A stretch of DNA of 33,595 nt, taken from contig JAUWDQ010000002.1 in the NCBI GenBank assembly GCA_030608745.1, forward strand, positions 1-33,595. Reading direction: 5' to 3'. The notes under the pieces were generated by a model that was not told the DNA's origin, did not search any database, and saw nothing but the letters and a program-made list of their open reading frames with translations. Shown here in pieces: positions 1-6,541 of the stretch; within the stretch, counting starts at the first letter, position 1; each line of letters opens with the position of its first letter. The position numbers were made by a program, and so were the translations under genes. Source of the DNA: Pseudomonadota bacterium (GTDB lineage Bacteria; Desulfobacterota; BSN033; WVXP01; G020346125).

Positions 1-1026
1 ACGGGCACCCTCGTTTCTGGGAGTATTTCAGTTGGTGATACGGTTCAAATACTGCCATCATTGAAGAAAGAGGGGAAGATTCGTGGCATCCAGGTCCATA
101 ATAAAATCGTTGAGATGGCAAAGGCGGGGCAACGGACGGCGGTTAATCTGCAGGGGATAGAGAAATCCCTTATCAATCGAGGCGATGTCTTAGTCCATCC
201 CCAAACCATAACACCCACCTATATGGTTGATGCCTACCTTGAGCATCTCCCCAATTCGCCTCGCCCTTTGCGTAACAGGATAAAGCAGCGATTTCATATC
301 GGCACCAGTTCAATGTTGGCCACCATCATTCTGTTAGACAAGCCGGAATTGCCCCCGGCGGAGAAAGGGTTCGTGCAATTGAGGTTCGAGAAACCCGTGG
401 TGGCTTTACCCCATGATCAATTTGTCATTAGGGGTTCTTCCGCTATTCAAACCCTGGGAGGAGGTGTTGTCATCGATTCCCACCCGGCCAAACATAAGAG
501 GCTTGCAAAGGATGTTTTAGCCGGACTCATGATCCTAAGGGAAGCGGGAGAAGAGGAGGTTGTTAGTCACTATTTGGCGAGTTCAGGGGTAAAGGGAATG
601 ACCCTCAGAGAGCTGAGAGAGAGGGTGAATATTTTTCCCAGCCGATTATCGAAGCTCCTCAGGGAATTGGTCACCAGGGGAGAGATCGTGACGATCGATG
701 GAGAAGGGGGGAGGCTCGTTCATCATTTAAGATATGAAGAACTGAGGGAGAAGACGCTCTCCTACATTCTTGAATTTCACAAAAAATATCCTCTCAGGCC
801 TGGTCCATCGAAAGAAGAGGTGAAGTCGAAATTGGACAAAACTGTTGAATCGAAAATATTCCATCGCATGATGAGGGAACTGGTGGCTTCAAAGAAGGTA
901 TTGGTTGAGAAGGATAAGCTGAGGTTATCCACCCACCGGGTATCCCTGAGAGATGATCAAAAGAGGTTGAAAAATAGGGTTGAAGGGCTTTTCGCAAGGG
1001 GGGGGGCTCCAATCTCCGTCCCTTAA
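1..1026 (+). CDS. selB: Selenocysteine-specific elongation factor SelB, 5'-truncated by the window, main frame
   Basis: The reading frame is open from base 1, so the GTPase domain lies outside the window. The first residues (GTLVSGSISVGDTVQILPS) are a typical EF-Tu-like domain II of SelB. They are followed by domain III (to about residue 160) and then by winged-helix repeats rich in Leu, Arg and Glu. SelB delivers Sec-tRNA to UGA codons by binding the SECIS hairpin of selenoprotein mRNAs through its C-terminal winged helices. The frame ends at a stop after RGGAPISVP, but the homologous sequence continues at once in the next frame (980-1324). The shift happens in the nine-G run at 998-1006, where eight G would restore one frame. 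It may be a sequencing or assembly error, a true mutation, or (less likely) programmed slippage. No selC or selA is visible here. Confidence 0.88.
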   Translation, partial: TGTLVSGSISVGDTVQILPSLKKEGKIRGIQVHNKIVEMAKAGQRTAVNLQGIEKSLINRGDVLVHPQTITPTYMVDAYLEHLPNSPRPLRNRIKQRFHIGTSSMLATIILLDKPELPPAEKGFVQLRFEKPVVALPHDQFVIRGSSAIQTLGGGVVIDSHPAKHKRLAKDVLAGLMILREAGEEEVVSHYLASSGVKGMTLRELRERVNIFPSRLSKLLRELVTRGEIVTIDGEGGRLVHHLRYEELREKTLSYILEFHKKYPLRPGPSKEEVKSKLDKTVESKIFHRMMRELVASKKVLVEKDKLRLSTHRVSLRDDQKRLKNRVEGLFARGGAPISVP

Positions 1027-1324
1027 GGAACTCGCAACGAATCTCTCTACAGATGAATCTGAGTTACAAAACGTGGTTCGCCTTTTGATGGAGGAGGGAA
1101 CTATCATTAAGGCGAAGGAGGATCTGTATTTCCATAGGGAGGCCGTTGAGAAGCTCAAGGGCAAATTGATCCAGTTTCTCCGTGTCCATCATGAGATTAC
1201 AATCGCCCAATTCAAAGAGATGACCAAGGTTTCACGGAAATATGTAATCCCCCTCATGGAATACTTCGATAATCGTAAGATAACCATCAGAGTAGGTGAG
1301 AAAAGGCTTCTGAGGGGGGAATAG
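980..1324 (+). CDS. selB: SelB C-terminal winged-helix fragment, frame-shifted continuation
   Basis: This is the continuation of the preceding SelB frame, one base out of register. From about base 1004 it reads GLQSPSLKELATNL and then a winged-helix unit that ends YVIPLMEYFDNRKITIRVG. This is the classical end of SelB, where the last winged helix contacts the SECIS RNA. The in-frame TTG at 980 lies upstream of the G run inside the other frame and is not a credible independent start; no ribosome binding site precedes it. Without repair of the shift the product would lose most of the fourth winged helix, which is needed for SECIS recognition. A 216-bp gap follows before the next gene; it holds a promoter. 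Confidence 0.8.
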   Translation: MKGFSQGGGLQSPSLKELATNLSTDESELQNVVRLLMEEGTIIKAKEDLYFHREAVEKLKGKLIQFLRVHHEITIAQFKEMTKVSRKYVIPLMEYFDNRKITIRVGEKRLLRGE

Positions 1325-1448
1325 ACCGATTAAGGGAGGAATTGAGAACCTTGTTGTGGGTGGATGGTCCGACCAAATACTTTTAGCGGGTAATCGGGTT
1401 CAAAAACTCGCCGTTCGGAAGCTTGAGGGAACCCAGGACCAAAAGGTC

Positions 1449-1477
1449 TTGACACAAAACCCCAAAATCAGTATAAC
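1449..1477 (+). promoter_or_regulatory. Sigma-70-type promoter for the HNH nuclease gene
   Basis: A perfect TTGACA (1449-1454), a 17-bp spacer and TATAAC (1472-1477). The predicted start near 1484 would give a leader of about 60 nt before the ATG at 1543. Seen directly; activity is inferred. Confidence 0.7.
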
Positions 1478-1542
1478 CCTTGAAAATTCCATAAGATATG
1501 AGTTTTTTCTTAGAGGTTGGAGCCCCGAGGACCTGAACAGAG

Positions 1543-2067
1543 ATGGAAAGGGCGTTGCTTCTCAATGCGACTTATGAACCCCTTAGGGTGGTTTCGTGGA
1601 GGAAGGCCATCATCATGCTCACCTTGGGCAAGGTGGAAGTTGTTGAGACATACGACCGGGTAATCCATGGGGTCTCATTCTCCATCAAACTTCCATCGGT
1701 GATTCGTCTCTTCAGATTTATCAAGAGGAGGTCCTCCTCCATTAAATTCTCTAGACAGAACATATACCTGAGGGATAAGGGTATGTGCCAGTACTGCGGG
1801 AAATATTATCGTCGGGACCTGGTGACATGTGATCACGTGGTCCCACGATCCAAGGGGGGATTGACGGACTGGACGAATATCGTAACCTGCTGTAGATCGT
1901 GTAATCGCAAGAAAGGGGGCAGCACCCCAAAAGAGGCGGGGATGAGGTTAATCAGGCCACCCCAAAACCCCCCTTGGCCCCCGATTTTAACCATAGTCAT
2001 AGGGGTTCAAGAGACCCCGGTAACATGGCATCCATATCTCTATTGGGGCGTTCATATGGAGAGTTAG
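1543..2067 (+). CDS. HNH endonuclease family protein
   Basis: A 174-residue protein of the compact bacterial HNH family that begins with ALLLNATYEPL and a conserved helical N-terminus. The HNH core is complete: the zinc pairs are C82-x2-C85 and C117-x2-C120, the catalytic DH is D97-H98 in the CDHVVPRSKGG motif, and N112 and N121 follow. Such proteins bind and nick or cut DNA; the biological role of this stand-alone family is not settled. The C-terminal 40 residues (proline and tryptophan rich) are longer than the usual tail and may be poorly conserved. The ATG at 1543 matches the usual N-terminus, although the nearest purine-rich site (GAGG at 1527) is rather distant. The gene stands alone with its own promoter and has no methylase or recombinase beside it, which argues against a restriction system or intron. 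Confidence 0.85.
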   Translation: MERALLLNATYEPLRVVSWRKAIIMLTLGKVEVVETYDRVIHGVSFSIKLPSVIRLFRFIKRRSSSIKFSRQNIYLRDKGMCQYCGKYYRRDLVTCDHVVPRSKGGLTDWTNIVTCCRSCNRKKGGSTPKEAGMRLIRPPQNPPWPPILTIVIGVQETPVTWHPYLYWGVHMES

Positions 2068-2095
2068 CCATCCCTCTTTCCCGAAGGGGCGAATA

Positions 2096-2128
2096 GGTCC
2101 CTCCCCCGGGGGACCCATTCCCTTTTTT
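2096..2128 (+). terminator. Possible weak terminator after the HNH gene
   Basis: Six-base-pair stem GGTCCC/GGGACC around a CG-rich loop, then six T after a 7-nt gap. The gap makes it a poor intrinsic terminator, so confidence is low. Confidence 0.35.
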
Positions 2129-2205
2129 CGTGGATTGGGGATGGAAGGCATTTCGTCGCAAGAAGGAGATTATGGAGATCTTCTATTTTCGGAGAAATGA
2201 AAAAT

Positions 2206-2360
2206 AACGGCTTCGTAAAAAATCCATCTGCTGCGTTGTGCTTCATCCTTCGTCACTGCAGCGTACTTCTATGTACGCCTCATTCCTCAGGATTTGCGCG
2301 CCGTGCATCTGGATCTTTTTTCTTTGCCGTCTGATTCCGACTTTTTACAATGACGTCAAA
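2206..2360 (-). repeat. Dispersed repeat, copy 1 (inverted orientation)
   Basis: About 155 bp. Read on the minus strand it runs from TGACGTCATTGTAAAAAG through GGCGTACATAGAAGTACGC (a GCGTAC/GTACGC mini-hairpin) to a TTTTTTACGAAGCCG end. It is the uninterrupted version of the element also found at 9317-9569 and 20871-21062. No open frame is conserved among the copies, so it is a non-coding, MITE- or REP-like element. Confidence 0.8.
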
Positions 2361-2466
2361 AATATCCGGGGAGAATTTTTGGGAAAATGGAGGCGATCCC
2401 CTTGACAATCCGACGGCTGGATGGTAGGAAGGGAGGCAGCAAGTACCCGTAAATAAGGAGAAAAGG

Positions 2467-2949
2467 ATGGAGGTTCTTTGGGCTCCATGGCGCATGACCT
2501 ATATCGCGAGAGATCGAGAGCAGGGGTGCCTATTTTGTTCCAAATTGAAGCGAAGGGACGATAGGGGGAATCTCATCTTATGTCGAAGTAGCCACTCCTT
2601 TGTTATCTTGAATCGGTTTCCGTACACGAGCGGTCACCTCATGGTCGTGCCCAACAGGCATGTTGCCTCCATTGATGAGCTCAACGAAGGGGAAATGGTG
2701 GCATTGATGGCATTGTTGAAGCAATCCATAATCATTCTGAAGAGGGCGTTAAAACCGGATGGATTTAATGTGGGGATGAATATTGGAAGTGTAGCAGGAG
2801 CAGGAATCGAGGATCATATTCATTTCCACATCGTTCCACGATGGAATGGGGACACGAATTTCATGCCCGTTCTCGTTGAGACAAAGGTAATGCCGGAATA
2901 TCTTGAGAAGACGTATGACAGGTTAATTTCCTTTGTGGAGGGACCTTAA
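2467..2949 (+). CDS. HIT family nucleotide hydrolase/phosphorylase
   Basis: A 160-residue histidine-triad protein. The signature H117-I-H119-F-H121 is intact, and H119 is expected to be the catalytic nucleophile that forms a nucleotidyl intermediate. The N-terminal LWAPWRMTYI and C21-x2-C24 are typical of the longer zinc-containing HIT subgroup related to Ap4A phosphorylase and galactose-1-phosphate uridylyltransferase-like enzymes. The substrate is probably a dinucleoside polyphosphate or a nucleoside phosphoramidate, but it cannot be fixed from sequence. The start is supported by AAGGAG six bases upstream. It sits before the IHF-like gene with a 48-bp gap and may be cotranscribed with it. 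Confidence 0.9.
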   Translation: MEVLWAPWRMTYIARDREQGCLFCSKLKRRDDRGNLILCRSSHSFVILNRFPYTSGHLMVVPNRHVASIDELNEGEMVALMALLKQSIIILKRALKPDGFNVGMNIGSVAGAGIEDHIHFHIVPRWNGDTNFMPVLVETKVMPEYLEKTYDRLISFVEGP

Positions 2950-2997
2950 GGACCGAATTCGTATCACACATGGTCGAAGTTAGTGAGGAGGGGATTT

Positions 2998-3273
2998 ATG
3001 ACAAAGTCTGAATTGAGCGAGATATTGGCACAGCGATTCAGTCTGACCAACAAAAAGGCGAAGATGATCGTGGAAACGGTGATTGAGAGCTTGAAAGAGG
3101 CCTTATTGAAGGATGAGCGAATCGAGATCAGGGGATTTGGCAGTTTTATGAACCGAAGATATAAAGCATATACCGGCAGGAACCCCAAAACGGGGAAAGC
3201 CATTAAGGTCCCGGGCAAGATATTACCCTTTTTTAAAGTGGGAAAGGAGCTGAAGAAAAGGGTAAATTCCTGA
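2998..3273 (+). CDS. HU/IHF family DNA-bending protein, closest in look to IHF beta
   Basis: A 91-residue nucleoid protein. The N-terminal MTKSELSEILAQRF helix pair, the RIEIRGFGSF beta segment and the DNA-inserting arm TGRNPKTGKAIKVP are all present. The arm contains the RNP motif whose proline intercalates and kinks DNA. The RIEIRGFG and PFFKVGKELKKRVN segments resemble IhfB more than HU. The start is set at ATG 2998: GAGGAGGGG (2985-2993) is a strong ribosome binding site for it and would itself lie inside the coding region if the upstream in-frame GTG at 2983 were used. The partner IHF alpha is not in this window, so a homodimeric role is also possible. Confidence 0.92.
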   Translation: MTKSELSEILAQRFSLTNKKAKMIVETVIESLKEALLKDERIEIRGFGSFMNRRYKAYTGRNPKTGKAIKVPGKILPFFKVGKELKKRVNS

Positions 3274-3321
3274 ATTTCCCCTCGGTATCCTTCCATCATG
3301 CTGAGGGGTTTTGAGGCAAGC

Positions 3322-4107
3322 ATGGATTTCCTCAGCCTTGAGAATGGGTCAGTTGTAACACCTCGAGAGGTGGTGAGAGCCTCTCTTTCAGAGAAGGGGA
3401 TAACGGAGAAGGCATTGGCATTGGACGATGTGGCCATTATTACCTTCACCCGACGCGATTTACTCACCCTTGTTGAGGAGACAGGGGCCCGCAAGGTAAA
3501 GGCATGGTGCGGGAGGAATGACAGGTTGTATCGAGGAGTGGTAGGGAAGGACAGATATATCCTAACCCAATCCCTGTATGGAGCACCCAATGCGGTCATG
3601 CTCCTTGAGGAGTTGGTGGCTTTCGGGGTGAAGAAGGCTGTTTTCCTTGGATACTGCGGGTCAATACGAGAACCTATTGGAGTTGGGGAGGTCATTCTGC
3701 CTACCCATTCCATAAGGGAGGAGGGCACCTCATATCATTACCTCCCAAAGGGGGTGAGTTGTCACGCCGATGAAGACATTCAGAACCTCGTCCACAAGGG
3801 GTTAAGGGAATGCGGGATTGAGCCCTATGTGGGGATGTGCTGGACTACGGACGCCCTCTACCGGGAGACTGCGGAGAAGATCAGGCGGTATCGATCCAAA
3901 GGGGTATTGGGCGTTGACATGGAGACCTCCGCGGTCTTCTGCTTGGGGATATATCGGAACATCCGGGTTGGATCGGTGATGGTTGTTACGGATGAATTTT
4001 CGGATTCATCATGGCAAGGCGGTTTTTCCTCCGAGAAGGTGGGAGCAACGATGCGGATGGTTTGCAAAACCATCGTGAAACAAGTCGGAAGGCTAGGGAA
4101 TCTGTAA
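3322..4107 (+). CDS. Nucleoside phosphorylase, PNP/UDP family
   Basis: About 261 residues from the chosen ATG. The fold is recognised from GYCGSIREPIGVGEVILP (phosphate and ribose binding loop of the PNP_UDP_1 family) and from VDMETSAVF near residue 205, whose Met-Glu pair contacts ribose. These enzymes cleave nucleosides with phosphate to a base and ribose 1-phosphate in cytosolic salvage. Specificity (uridine, purine nucleoside or methylthioadenosine) cannot be decided. An upstream ATG at 3298 would add eight residues but has no ribosome binding site, whereas GAGG at 3313 fits the ATG at 3322. A strong hairpin terminator lies 60 bp downstream. Confidence 0.85.
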   Translation: MDFLSLENGSVVTPREVVRASLSEKGITEKALALDDVAIITFTRRDLLTLVEETGARKVKAWCGRNDRLYRGVVGKDRYILTQSLYGAPNAVMLLEELVAFGVKKAVFLGYCGSIREPIGVGEVILPTHSIREEGTSYHYLPKGVSCHADEDIQNLVHKGLRECGIEPYVGMCWTTDALYRETAEKIRRYRSKGVLGVDMETSAVFCLGIYRNIRVGSVMVVTDEFSDSSWQGGFSSEKVGATMRMVCKTIVKQVGRLGNL

Positions 4108-4116
4108 CTTTTTTAC

Positions 4117-4145
4117 TTGCAATGTCCATTCATTTATGCTAAATT
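4117..4145 (+). promoter_or_regulatory. Candidate promoter for the rimP-nusA-infB cluster
   Basis: TTGCAA (4117-4122), 17-bp spacer, TAAATT (4140-4145). It sits between the end of the phosphorylase gene and the hairpin at 4168, which places the hairpin in the rimP leader rather than simply behind the phosphorylase gene. Matches to consensus are four of six in each box. Confidence 0.45.
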
Positions 4146-4167
4146 ACTGCTAATTAGGTCTACTGAG

Positions 4168-4196
4168 AAAGTGGGCTTCCAGCCCACTTTTTTATT
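4168..4196 (+). terminator. Strong intrinsic terminator, possible attenuator in the rimP leader
   Basis: A perfect 10-bp stem, AAAGTGGGCT / AGCCCACTTT, with a three-base loop (TCC) and a continuing T run. It ends nucleoside-phosphorylase transcription. If the promoter at 4117 is active it also lies in the leader of rimP-nusA, about 50 nt before the first gene. Confidence 0.85.
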
Positions 4197-4245
4197 AGAA
4201 CCCTTGTTTTTGGGCAAGAGATTGGTTTCCTTAAGCTGAAACGAA

Positions 4246-4704
4246 ATGGAAAGGGCGACGGAGAGCGCAGTTAGTGAAATCATTGAACCCATTGTGGCTT
4301 CCCAGGGGATGGAGTTGGTCGCTGTGGAATATAAGAGAGAGGCTAGGGGATGGGTGCTCAGGATTTACATCGACAAGAAAGGTGGGGCTAGCCTGGATGA
4401 TTGTGTTTTGGTCAGCAACGAAGTCGGAACGGTATTGGATGTCGAGGACCTTTTTCAGTCGCCCTATGCCCTGGAGGTTTCTTCCCCAGGCCTCAACAGA
4501 ATCTTGAAGAAGGAGAGAGATTTCAAGAGATTCAAGGAGAGGCCGGTGAGAATACGTACCTATAATGCCATAGGGAAGAGGAGAAACTTCAAGGGAAGGC
4601 TGTTAGGCTGCACGAGGGGGTCGATTCAAATCGAGGTGGGAGGGCAAGTCCTTCACATACCCCTATCCAATGTGGCTAAGGCAAACCTGGAATTTGAATT
4701 TTAA
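4246..4704 (+). CDS. rimP: Ribosome maturation factor RimP
   Basis: A 152-residue protein of normal length. The N-terminal alpha/beta domain contains MELVAVEYKREARGWVLRIYID, followed by the conserved YALEVSSPGLNRILKKERDF segment at about residues 77-96. The small SH3-like C-terminal domain is GRLLGCTRGSIQIEV onward. RimP binds the free 30S subunit and promotes assembly of the head and central region. It is first in the cluster, 50 bp after the leader hairpin, and is followed by nusA with only 33 bp between stop and start. The ATG at 4246 has little Shine-Dalgarno sequence, which may matter for leader control. Confidence 0.95.
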   Translation: MERATESAVSEIIEPIVASQGMELVAVEYKREARGWVLRIYIDKKGGASLDDCVLVSNEVGTVLDVEDLFQSPYALEVSSPGLNRILKKERDFKRFKERPVRIRTYNAIGKRRNFKGRLLGCTRGSIQIEVGGQVLHIPLSNVAKANLEFEF

Positions 4705-4737
4705 TTGGTAATAGAGGGGAGAAGGGGAGGAGACTCG

Positions 4738-6216
4738 ATGTCTCAAAATCTAAACTATATCATCGAACAGGTGGGAAAGGACAAGGGAATCAAGCGTGAT
4801 GTAATTATCGACGCATTGGAAAATGCGGTTTTGATGGCCTCTCGGAAAAAGTTCGGGCCCCAGAGGTTGATGGAGGCCCACTATAATGAGGAGATTGGAG
4901 AGGTCGAACTCTTCCAATTCGTGGAGGTGGTGGAAGAGATGGAGGACCCCTACACCCAAATATCCCTGGACGAGGCGAGGCAACTTGATCCGGATTCGGA
5001 GATCGGGGATAGTTTGGGAGTTAAGTTGGATACCAGTGACTTCGGAAGGATAGCCGCGCAGACGGCCAAGCAGGTCATCATCCAAAGGGTCCGTGACGCG
5101 GAGAGGGATAACATCTACAATGACTATAAGGATAGAAAAGGGGAGATTGTGACGGGGAACGTTCAAAGGCTCGAAAGGGGGAACCTCTATATAAGCTTGG
5201 GAAGGGCTGAGGCGATTTTGCAGTCCCGAGAACAAGTACGGGGTGAAGTATATCGACAGGGTGATCGCATCCGCGCTTATATTTTGGACGTTCAAAGATC
5301 GTCAAAGGGACCCCAAATTTTCCTTTCTCGGACCCATCCGAGACTGTTGATTAAGCTTTTTGATATGGAGGTTCCGGAGATTTCAGAGGGAATTATCAAG
5401 GTCGTCGACGCAGCGAGGGAGCCAGGGGAGAGGGCAAAGATATCCGTTTACAGCACCAATAGGGATGTTGACCCCGTGGGGGCTTGCGTGGGGATGAGGG
5501 GTTCCAGGGTCCAAAGCGTTGTCCAAGAGCTCCGAGGTGAAAAGATTGACATCATCCCTTACTCCGAAGATATTGCCAAATATGTGAGCAATGCTTTGGC
5601 TCCTGCCAAAATATCCCGGGCTTACATCGACGAGGAAAACAGAAACATGGAGATCGTGGTTGAGGATGATCAACTCTCCTTGGCCATTGGAAAAAGGGGC
5701 CAAAACGTGAGATTGGCGTCAAAGCTCACGGGCTACAGGATCGACATCAAGAGCGAATCCAGAATGCAGCAAATTTCGGAGGAAATCATCGGGGGGCTGA
5801 GGGGAATCCCCCATGTGGGAGAGGTGATCGCTCGGATCCTCTACAACGAGGGGTTTGTTTCGGTAAAGGAAATCGCCGAATCAGGAGCGGAGGAACTGGC
5901 GAGATTGTCGGGTATTGGCATAAAAAAGGCCCAGAAGATCGTAATGGCTGCCAGGGAAATGGTGGAAGTCGAGGCGGAAGGGGCAGAGGTGGATGCCGGG
6001 GAAGATCGGGAGAGAGGATCTTCACCCATCAGCGATTTGAAGGGTGTAGGGGAAAAGACGACGGCGCTTCTCATGTCCAAAGGGATCGTGACCATTTGGG
6101 ATTTGGCAAAGGCCGATTTAGGGTTTCTTTCCTCGATTCCCGGGATTGGGATGAAGAAAGCGGAGAAATTGGTGAGGGAGGCCTCGGCCTTTGACGGAAA
6201 GGCGGCTCATGACTAA
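4738..6216 (+). CDS. nusA: Transcription termination/antitermination factor NusA
   Basis: A 492-residue protein. In order: the RNA-polymerase-binding N-terminal domain (about 1-125, with VIIDALENAVLMASRKKFG), an S1 domain (about 133-200), two KH domains (about 225-345, with GMRGSRV and the AIGKRGQNVRLA KH2 motif), and two helix-hairpin-helix units at the C-terminus (about 360-410 and 430-485). NusA binds RNA polymerase and nascent RNA, stimulates pausing and hairpin termination and joins antitermination complexes. The start at 4738 follows GGAGGAG (4725-4731); the frame is open further upstream but without a better start. Its stop overlaps the ylxR start. Autoregulation at the leader hairpin is plausible because NusA acts on such hairpins. 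Confidence 0.97.
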   Translation: MSQNLNYIIEQVGKDKGIKRDVIIDALENAVLMASRKKFGPQRLMEAHYNEEIGEVELFQFVEVVEEMEDPYTQISLDEARQLDPDSEIGDSLGVKLDTSDFGRIAAQTAKQVIIQRVRDAERDNIYNDYKDRKGEIVTGNVQRLERGNLYISLGRAEAILQSREQVRGEVYRQGDRIRAYILDVQRSSKGPQIFLSRTHPRLLIKLFDMEVPEISEGIIKVVDAAREPGERAKISVYSTNRDVDPVGACVGMRGSRVQSVVQELRGEKIDIIPYSEDIAKYVSNALAPAKISRAYIDEENRNMEIVVEDDQLSLAIGKRGQNVRLASKLTGYRIDIKSESRMQQISEEIIGGLRGIPHVGEVIARILYNEGFVSVKEIAESGAEELARLSGIGIKKAQKIVMAAREMVEVEAEGAEVDAGEDRERGSSPISDLKGVGEKTTALLMSKGIVTIWDLAKADLGFLSSIPGIGMKKAEKLVREASAFDGKAAHD

Positions 6217-6484
6217 AGTCGGTCACACTCCCCTGAGGCGATGTTTGGGTTGTCGTAAGAGACGGAGAAAGGATGAGCTTATCCGGCTGGTCTTTGTGGA
6301 GGGAAGAAGTGTGGTGGTAGATGTGGTGCAAAGGATGTCCGGCAGGGGAGCTTATCTCTGTAATGACGATCGTTGCCTTCGAATAGGCCTTAATGCGAAG
6401 GCCATATCCAATGCCTTTAGGAAAAGAGTAGTCATTGATGAGAACTTGCGAAAATCTATTGAAACCATTCCCCAGAAGGGTTAG
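6209..6484 (+). CDS. ylxR: YlxR (DUF448) RNA-binding protein
   Basis: A 91-residue basic protein with the family signature PLRRCLGCRKRRRKDELIRLV near the N-terminus and GRGAYLC near residue 50. YlxR is a small nucleic-acid-binding protein encoded between nusA and infB in many bacteria; roles in RNase P and nucleoid/transcription regulation have been reported in Gram-positive species. The ATG at 6209 overlaps the nusA stop by eight bases, and GGAAAGG at 6196 gives a suitable ribosome binding site, so it is translationally coupled. An upstream TTG at 6191 is less likely because it would lie before that site. Confidence 0.93.
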   Translation: MTKVGHTPLRRCLGCRKRRRKDELIRLVFVEGRSVVVDVVQRMSGRGAYLCNDDRCLRIGLNAKAISNAFRKRVVIDENLRKSIETIPQKG

Positions 6485-6541
6485 AAAAAAGGCGGACGGA
6501 TAAGGTCATCATTGGCTTTAAATCGGAGGAGGAGAAACGTA

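Larger units (their letters stand above)
2068..2466. other. Intergenic region with weak hairpin, dispersed repeat and possible HIT promoter
   Basis: There is no convincing gene in these 399 bases. A GGTCCC/GGGACC hairpin (2096-2115) with a T6 run at 2123-2128 could be a weak terminator for the HNH gene. The inverted copy of the dispersed repeat occupies about 2206-2360. TTGACA at 2402 has only a poor -10 (TAGGAA at 2426, spacer 18). A clear AAGGAG at 2456-2461 belongs to the next gene. Confidence 0.6.

Noticed and set aside
1385..1420. tRNA-like T-arm (CGGGT/ACTCG around TCAAAA) downstream of selB, considered as selC
   Set aside because: The loop is six bases instead of seven, and no acceptor stem, anticodon arm or long variable arm can be built around it.
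2981..2997. GTG start at 2983 for the IHF-like gene
   Set aside because: It would overlap its own best ribosome binding site; the ATG at 2998 gives the normal family N-terminus.
2964..3728. Minus-strand open frame of 254 codons opposite the IHF-like and phosphorylase genes
   Set aside because: It covers two recognised genes on the plus strand and has no family resemblance or ribosome binding site.
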